Shown here piece after piece: positions 50,377 through 54,651 of a DNA stretch of 54,651 nt (positions are counted from its first letter, which is position 1; every line of letters starts with the position of its first letter). Source of the stretch: Paratissierella sp033809995. GTDB lineage: Bacteria; Bacillota; Clostridia; Tissierellales; Tissierellaceae. The notes under the pieces are model-generated. The model made no database searches, was not told the DNA's origin, and was given only the letters and a program-made list of their open reading frames with translations. A program made the position numbers and the translations under genes. The stretch covers positions 1-54,651 of the forward strand of contig JAPXKQ010000010.1 in assembly GCA_033809995.1 (NCBI GenBank), written 5' to 3'.

Positions 50377-52338
50377 TTAATCCTCTTTTTTAATAACTTT
50401 TGTACCTTGATATACATCATCATATAGTATATCAAATTCTGTACCTATTTTATCCGTGAAGGTAAGAGTGAATTCACCTTCACTGGCTTTACGTGGGCTA
50501 TTGTATACTGTTTCTGACGTACCATCTACTCCCCTTTTCATTATCTTTATTTGGGTTTCTTCTCTATCAGCATGTGGGGTTAGTGTAATGGTAAGAGAGC
50601 CCATACCATCTTCTGCACCTGGTTCTACAGGTGTTGTAGTATCCGGTCCCGAACTAATGATTAAATCAACACTTGTCTTTGTCTCTAGAACTGTACCTTG
50701 TACGTATTCTTGCCAAATAACTATATCAGCAGGTACTTCATTGCTTGGTTGAGGTGTGATTTCGCCAGGTACTAAACCTAATTCTAAGATTTTGTTTCTA
50801 GCCACATTTACATTTTCACCTACGAGTTTAATCATAACAATCTCTTTAACCTCTGGTCCTTCACTTATTACCAAATTAACCTTCGTACCTGGTGCTACTT
50901 CAGTCATAGAGTCAGGATTCTGTCTTATAACTGTATTTGCAGGAACTGTATCACTAGGCTCATAATCTTGTTTCCCAAGGGATAGCCCTGCATCTTGAAT
51001 AATAACTTCGGCATCAGCCAATGGTTTGTTCATTACCAATGGAACTTTAACTAACGCTTCACCTTCACTTATGACAACTCCAATTGTATAGTCCTTCTTA
51101 ACCTTTAAATCAGCCGCTACATCTTGACTCATAACTACTCCAGCTTTATATTCACTGCTTCTAACTCTATCTAGTACCTTCATCTTTAGACCTAAATCAT
51201 TTAGTGTCTTTTCAGCAAGTTCTTCCTCCATTCGCTCTAAATTAGGAACAACTACTTCATCAGTTTTTAAGAAGGATTTCAATTTAAAGAAACCTAAAAA
51301 TATACCTGTCACTAACAAGAAAGCTAGAAGAATAGCAGCAAAGATTACCATTATCCCACCATCAGACTTCTTAGACTTCTTAGACTTCTTAGTTTTTTTG
51401 TTTTTAGCCTTAGCCATTTTGTTATCATCCTCAATTTCAGTTTCTATTGCTGGTATAACTCTTGTTGCAGAGCTCATATCATTGACTCTATCAACCTGAA
51501 TATCATGACCGAGCAGTTTTATATTTCTTAAGTCATTTATAAGCTCGGTAATATTGTTGTATCTATCACTTTGTCTTTTTTGCACACATTTTAAAATAAC
51601 TGATTCAAGATTTAAAGGAATTGTCGCATCAATGTCCCTAGGTGGTACAATATCGTCTTGTACATGCTTTAGGGCTACACTAATAGGGCTATCGCCTTCG
51701 TAAGGCACCTTTCCTGTAACCATCTCATACATCACTATTCCTAATGAATAAATATCAGATTTCTCATCTGTATATCCACCTCTCGCCTGTTCAGGAGAGA
51801 AATAATGCACAGATCCTAAAACATTTGATGTAGTAGTTACTGTAGATGAAGTCACAGCCCTAGCAATGCCAAAATCAGTAACCTTCACTCTATTATCTTC
51901 TGTAATCATGATATTGTGAGGTTTTATATCACGATGAACTATATGATTCTTGTGTGCATGTTGAAGTGCTTCTGCTATTTGTAAAGAATAGTATATAGCT
52001 TCCTCAGTTGATAATTTACCTTTTTCTTTTATGCCTTCCTTTAAGGTCTTTCCTTTTATATATTCCATTACTATATAGTAAATCTTTTTGCCATCTTCCT
52101 CTTCAACACCAACATCATATATATTTAAAATATTTGGGTGAGAAAGGCTAGCTGCTGCTTGTGATTCTCTTCTAAATTTCCTAACAAAATCCTCATCTTC
52201 TGTAAATTCATCTTTAAGTATTTTTATAGCAACAAATCTATCTAAAAGCTTACACTTTGCTTTAAAAACTTGTGCCATTCCGCCTTCGCCTATTTTTTCT
52301 ATGATTTCATATCTATTTCCAAGAATTTTTCCTATCAT
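50377..52338 (-). CDS. prkC: PASTA-domain Ser/Thr protein kinase PrkC
   Basis: PrkC senses muropeptides and cell-wall state and phosphorylates many targets. The product (653 residues from the ATG at 52338, 6 bases after GAGGTG) has a kinase domain (1-270: IGEGGMAQVFKA, catalytic HRDIKPHNIMI, DFGIARA, SPEQARGG), a basic juxtamembrane stretch (KKTKKSKKSKKS), one membrane helix (about 330-352), three PASTA repeats (about 360-565) and a C-terminal beta domain (about 575-653). It is paired with the PP2C phosphatase upstream (13-base gap). In sporulators it can promote germination. Confidence 0.95.
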   Translation of the reverse strand: MIGKILGNRYEIIEKIGEGGMAQVFKAKCKLLDRFVAIKILKDEFTEDEDFVRKFRRESQAAASLSHPNILNIYDVGVEEEDGKKIYYIVMEYIKGKTLKEGIKEKGKLSTEEAIYYSLQIAEALQHAHKNHIVHRDIKPHNIMITEDNRVKVTDFGIARAVTSSTVTTTSNVLGSVHYFSPEQARGGYTDEKSDIYSLGIVMYEMVTGKVPYEGDSPISVALKHVQDDIVPPRDIDATIPLNLESVILKCVQKRQSDRYNNITELINDLRNIKLLGHDIQVDRVNDMSSATRVIPAIETEIEDDNKMAKAKNKKTKKSKKSKKSDGGIMVIFAAILLAFLLVTGIFLGFFKLKSFLKTDEVVVPNLERMEEELAEKTLNDLGLKMKVLDRVRSSEYKAGVVMSQDVAADLKVKKDYTIGVVISEGEALVKVPLVMNKPLADAEVIIQDAGLSLGKQDYEPSDTVPANTVIRQNPDSMTEVAPGTKVNLVISEGPEVKEIVMIKLVGENVNVARNKILELGLVPGEITPQPSNEVPADIVIWQEYVQGTVLETKTSVDLIISSGPDTTTPVEPGAEDGMGSLTITLTPHADREETQIKIMKRGVDGTSETVYNSPRKASEGEFTLTFTDKIGTEFDILYDDVYQGTKVIKKED

Positions 52339-52351
52339 CATTTTCACCTCA

Positions 52352-53083
52352 CTATGCGAATTTAATTACGATTACAGTGATATTATCTCTTCCACCATTT
52401 TCATTGGCTATAGAAATTAAATTATTGCATGCTATATCTATATCATCTTCACTTTTGATTAATTTCATAATATCATCGTCATTTAACATATTTGTTAAAC
52501 CATCACTACAAATAATAAGTATATCATTTGGCTTATAATCCAAAACATAAAAATCCAATTGAATATCACTGCTTGTCCCGACTGCCCTAGTTATAAGATT
52601 TTTTTGTGGATGATTTATAGCCTCTTCAGGCGTTATGCTACCATTCTTAATCAATTCATTGACTAGGGAATGATCATCGGTAATCTGTTTTATTTCATCC
52701 TTAGTGATAAAATAAGCCCTACTATCCCCCACATGACCAATATAAATTTTATTTTCAAAAATATAAGCCAAGGTAATAGTAGTTCCCATTCCAGCATAAT
52801 CTGGAATTTTTTTGGATTGGAGATATATCTTTTCATTTGCTGTTACAATAGCTTCTTCTATGGTTTGTTTGATACTTTCTTCACTAATTAACTTATCTTT
52901 ATTAACAGTAAAGACCTTTTCTATAATATCAACTGCCATACTACTGGCTATCTCCCCAGCATTGTGCCCTCCCATACCATCGGCTACAATATATAGGGGA
53001 AAGCTTTCAATGCTTCCAGCAAACATACAATCCTGATTAATCTCCCTAATCAATCCAACATCTGTTACTGCTCCTACCATCAT
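52352..53083 (-). CDS. prpC: PP2C-family protein phosphatase (PrpC/Stp)
   Basis: This phosphatase removes phosphate from PrkC and its substrates. The product (243 residues, ATG at 53083 after GAGGTG, with a second ATG next to it) has all PP2C metal motifs: NQDCMF, ADGMGGHNAGEIAS, IGHVGDSRAYFI, CSDGLTNML and GGRDNITVIV. It stands between rlmN and prkC, the usual rlmN-prpC-prkC-rsgA-rpe order, and is likely cotranscribed with the kinase. Confidence 0.96.
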   Translation of the reverse strand: MMVGAVTDVGLIREINQDCMFAGSIESFPLYIVADGMGGHNAGEIASSMAVDIIEKVFTVNKDKLISEESIKQTIEEAIVTANEKIYLQSKKIPDYAGMGTTITLAYIFENKIYIGHVGDSRAYFITKDEIKQITDDHSLVNELIKNGSITPEEAINHPQKNLITRAVGTSSDIQLDFYVLDYKPNDILIICSDGLTNMLNDDDIMKLIKSEDDIDIACNNLISIANENGGRDNITVIVIKFA

Positions 53084-53094
53084 AAGTATCACCT

Positions 53095-54103
53095 CTATTG
53101 AAGTTTATTTTCTAAATAACTCCTTCTCAATTGACCACAAGATGCACTTATATCACTTCCCATTTCCCTGCGAATAGTTGCCTTTAGACCTTGTTTCTCT
53201 AAAGCCTCTTGAAATCTCTCGATATTTTTTCTATCTGGTCTATCCTTTGAAAATTCCTTAATAGGGTTAAGTGGAATTAAATTTATATGTGCATTTATTC
53301 CCTTTAGTATTTTTGATNNNNNNNNNNGTATATTCAAACGTCAGCCTCCTATTTGTTGAATCTCCATAAAATTTGCAAGCTTCCATAAGTTCCCTGATAT
53401 TATACCGTTTGGTAATAGGCATGATTTTCACCCTATTTTCATCAAAAGGTGAATGAAGAGAAATGGATAATGTTATAGGTAAATTTTTCTTTGCTAAATC
53501 ATATATTCTTGGTACGACACCACATGAAGAAAGAGTAATATTGCGCAGACTAAGATTGTGACCCTTTTCATCATGGATTATTTTGATAAATTTCAAGGTG
53601 TTTTCATAATTGTCCAAGGGCTCCCCACTGCCCATAAGGACAATATTGCTGATTTTAATATTGTTGTCCTTTTCCATCATATATATCTGATTAAGCATTT
53701 CAGCAGGAGTTAAATTTCTAATAAATCCTTCTTTTGTTGATGCACAAAATGCACAACCCATCTTGCACCCTACCTGAGTAGAAATGCATGTAGTAAATCC
53801 ATGCTTATATTCCATAAGAACACTTTCAACAATATTTTTATCCTCTAATAGATATAAATATTTTTTTGTGCTATCTATTTTAGAATCAAATCTTTCTAAT
53901 ATTTGAATTTGATCTACTTTGCTAATTTCTTTAAGCTTGTTTCTTGTATCTTGCGGAAGCTGTTTTAATTCTTCAATATCTAGCTTAAGATGTTTGTTAA
54001 AATATTGAAATATTTGCTCCCCTCTAAAGCCCTTTTCCCCTAAGTCAACCATAAAAACTTTTGATTCTTCTAGAGTTAGACTGTTTAGTTCAGTTTTGTT
54101 CAA
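53095..54103 (-). CDS. rlmN: 23S rRNA/tRNA adenine-C2 methyltransferase RlmN, interrupted by an assembly gap
   Basis: RlmN is a radical SAM methyltransferase acting on A2503 of 23S rRNA and A37 of some tRNAs. The N-terminal part (from a TTG at 54103 after AGGTGAT) has the CxxxCxxC motif in VGCKMGCAFCAS, GSGEPLDNY and TLSSCGVVPRI. The C-terminal part has NAHINLIPLNPIKEF and the methyl-carrying cysteine in SASCGQLRR. Ten N bases at 53318-53327 split them. The sequenced parts do not stay in frame across ten N, and the family has about 17 residues between FEY and SKIL, so roughly 48 bases are probably missing. The gene is likely intact in the real genome. Confidence 0.92.
53318..53327. other. Assembly gap (ten N)
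   Basis: A run of ten N inside rlmN; the true gap is inferred to be larger (about 48 bases) from the expected RlmN spacing. Confidence 0.99.
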
Positions 54104-54120
54104 AATATCACCTTTTATGT

Positions 54121-54242
54121 CAATTCACAATGCACAATTCACAATGCACAATTATTAGGAAGAGCTTTGGTCGTTGGAGATTCTTTAAGACCATAAAGAT
54201 AGACCCAGAAAATTGTGAACTGTGAATTGTGAACTGTGAATT
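54121..54242. repeat. Heptamer inverted repeat, copy R5
   Basis: CAATTCACAATGCACAATTC-type heptamers (54121-54152) are inverted relative to GTGAACTGTGAATTGTGAAC-type heptamers (54212-54242), around a roughly 60-base core. The arms can pair over about 30 bases. It lies between rsmB and rlmN. Confidence 0.85.
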
Positions 54243-54305
54243 CTATTTTTTCATTCACTCTTACCTCTTACCTGTAACTATTATACATAATATTATATCA
54301 TATAT

Positions 54306-54651
54306 CTATATTTGTTTAATCATTTTAGCTATAAAAAAGCCGTCTGTACCGTGGATATGAGGCAATAATTGAATATATCCATCACCTAATGTATCCAACT
54401 TCTCCTTATTTTGTATTTCTTTATCAAAAGGAATAAATTTAAACTCCTTATTTTCCTTTAAAAACCTATCAATCATATTAATATTTTCATCTTTTAATAT
54501 AGTACAGGTACTATATACTAAAATACCATTATTCTTTACATAATCCTTAACTGTATTTAATATATTCCATTGTAAAGTTTTCAATTCTTTAATATCTTCT
54601 TCTTTTCTGTTCCACTTAATCTCTGGTTTTCGTCTTAATAACCCTAATCCA
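54306..54651 (-). CDS. rsmB: 16S rRNA m5C967 methyltransferase RsmB, C-terminal part (cut by window edge)
   Basis: RsmB (Sun/Fmu) methylates C967 of 16S rRNA. The open frame enters from the right edge reading GLGLLRRKPEIKWNRKEEDI, matching the family stretch after the PCSG catalytic motif, then ILVYSTCTILKDENINMIDRFL with the second catalytic-site cysteine motif S-T-C-T, and ends FIAKMIKQI. A start at 54584 would remove a conserved part, so the gene continues off the window. It precedes rlmN, the conserved order. Confidence 0.92.
   Translation of the reverse strand, partial: GLGLLRRKPEIKWNRKEEDIKELKTLQWNILNTVKDYVKNNGILVYSTCTILKDENINMIDRFLKENKEFKFIPFDKEIQNKEKLDTLGDGYIQLLPHIHGTDGFFIAKMIKQI

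Noticed and set aside
54121..54242. Possible CRISPR array from the repeated heptamers
   Set aside because: Repeats are 7 bases in direct tandem without unique spacers, and no cas genes are present.

Overview
The window is low-GC DNA from a Gram-positive anaerobe-type bacterium. It looks like a spore-forming Clostridia/Tissierellia-like Firmicute, inferred from gene order, A/T-rich codons, strong GGAGG ribosome sites and a ylbJ (spore dipicolinate transporter family) gene. About 90% of the genes lie on the minus strand. No transposase, tRNA, rRNA or CRISPR array was found. A run of ten N bases at 53318-53327 marks an assembly gap inside rlmN.

Region 1 (1-2593, minus) is the end of the conserved secretion/ribosome cluster: ylxM, ffh, rpsP, khpA, rimM (cut by the window edge).

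Region 2 (about 2696-27454) is a roughly 25 kb accessory block sitting between ylxM and ftsY, genes that are neighbours in many Firmicutes. From low to high coordinate it holds a cell-wall amidase, remnants of a deleted RR/permease (bceRSAB-like) operon, and a lipoprotein. Next is a sugar-type ABC importer made of one fused double permease plus two tandem-duplicated binding lipoproteins, with no ATPase. It is followed by secreted or membrane-anchored proteins of unknown role, an OmpR-type two-component system, two small unknown genes, and an ECF-sigma-led operon with a two-permease ABC-2 exporter. The block ends with a VOC protein, a cobalamin-riboswitch operon (btuFCD, a degenerate PduO-like protein and a Dph6-like ATP pyrophosphatase), and two small genes.

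Region 3 (27624-37707, minus) is core: ackA, yceD-rpmF, plsX-acpP-rnc, a radical SAM protein, smc, ftsY. Region 4 (38017-40471, plus) is tmcAL and ylbJ, the main block read on the plus strand. Region 5 (40686-46372, minus) is asp23-like, fakA, recG, rsmD, coaD and a coiled-coil protein. rpmB stands alone on the plus strand. Region 6 (46928-54651, minus) is rsmB (cut by the window edge), rlmN, the PP2C phosphatase and PASTA kinase pair, rsgA, rpe, a TPP riboswitch with thiT-thiN, and a small membrane gene at the place spoVM occupies in Bacillus.

Composite intergenic repeats, built of GTGAAYT-type heptamers plus a TCATTCTGAG-type hairpin, occur at five places, with a trace that supplies the recG stop codon. 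The most interesting points are the odd tail of the B12 operon, the fused permease with duplicated receptors, the ECF-sigma/ABC operon with a candidate self-regulated promoter, the repeat family, and a terminator whose 3' arm carries the ribosome site of ylbJ.
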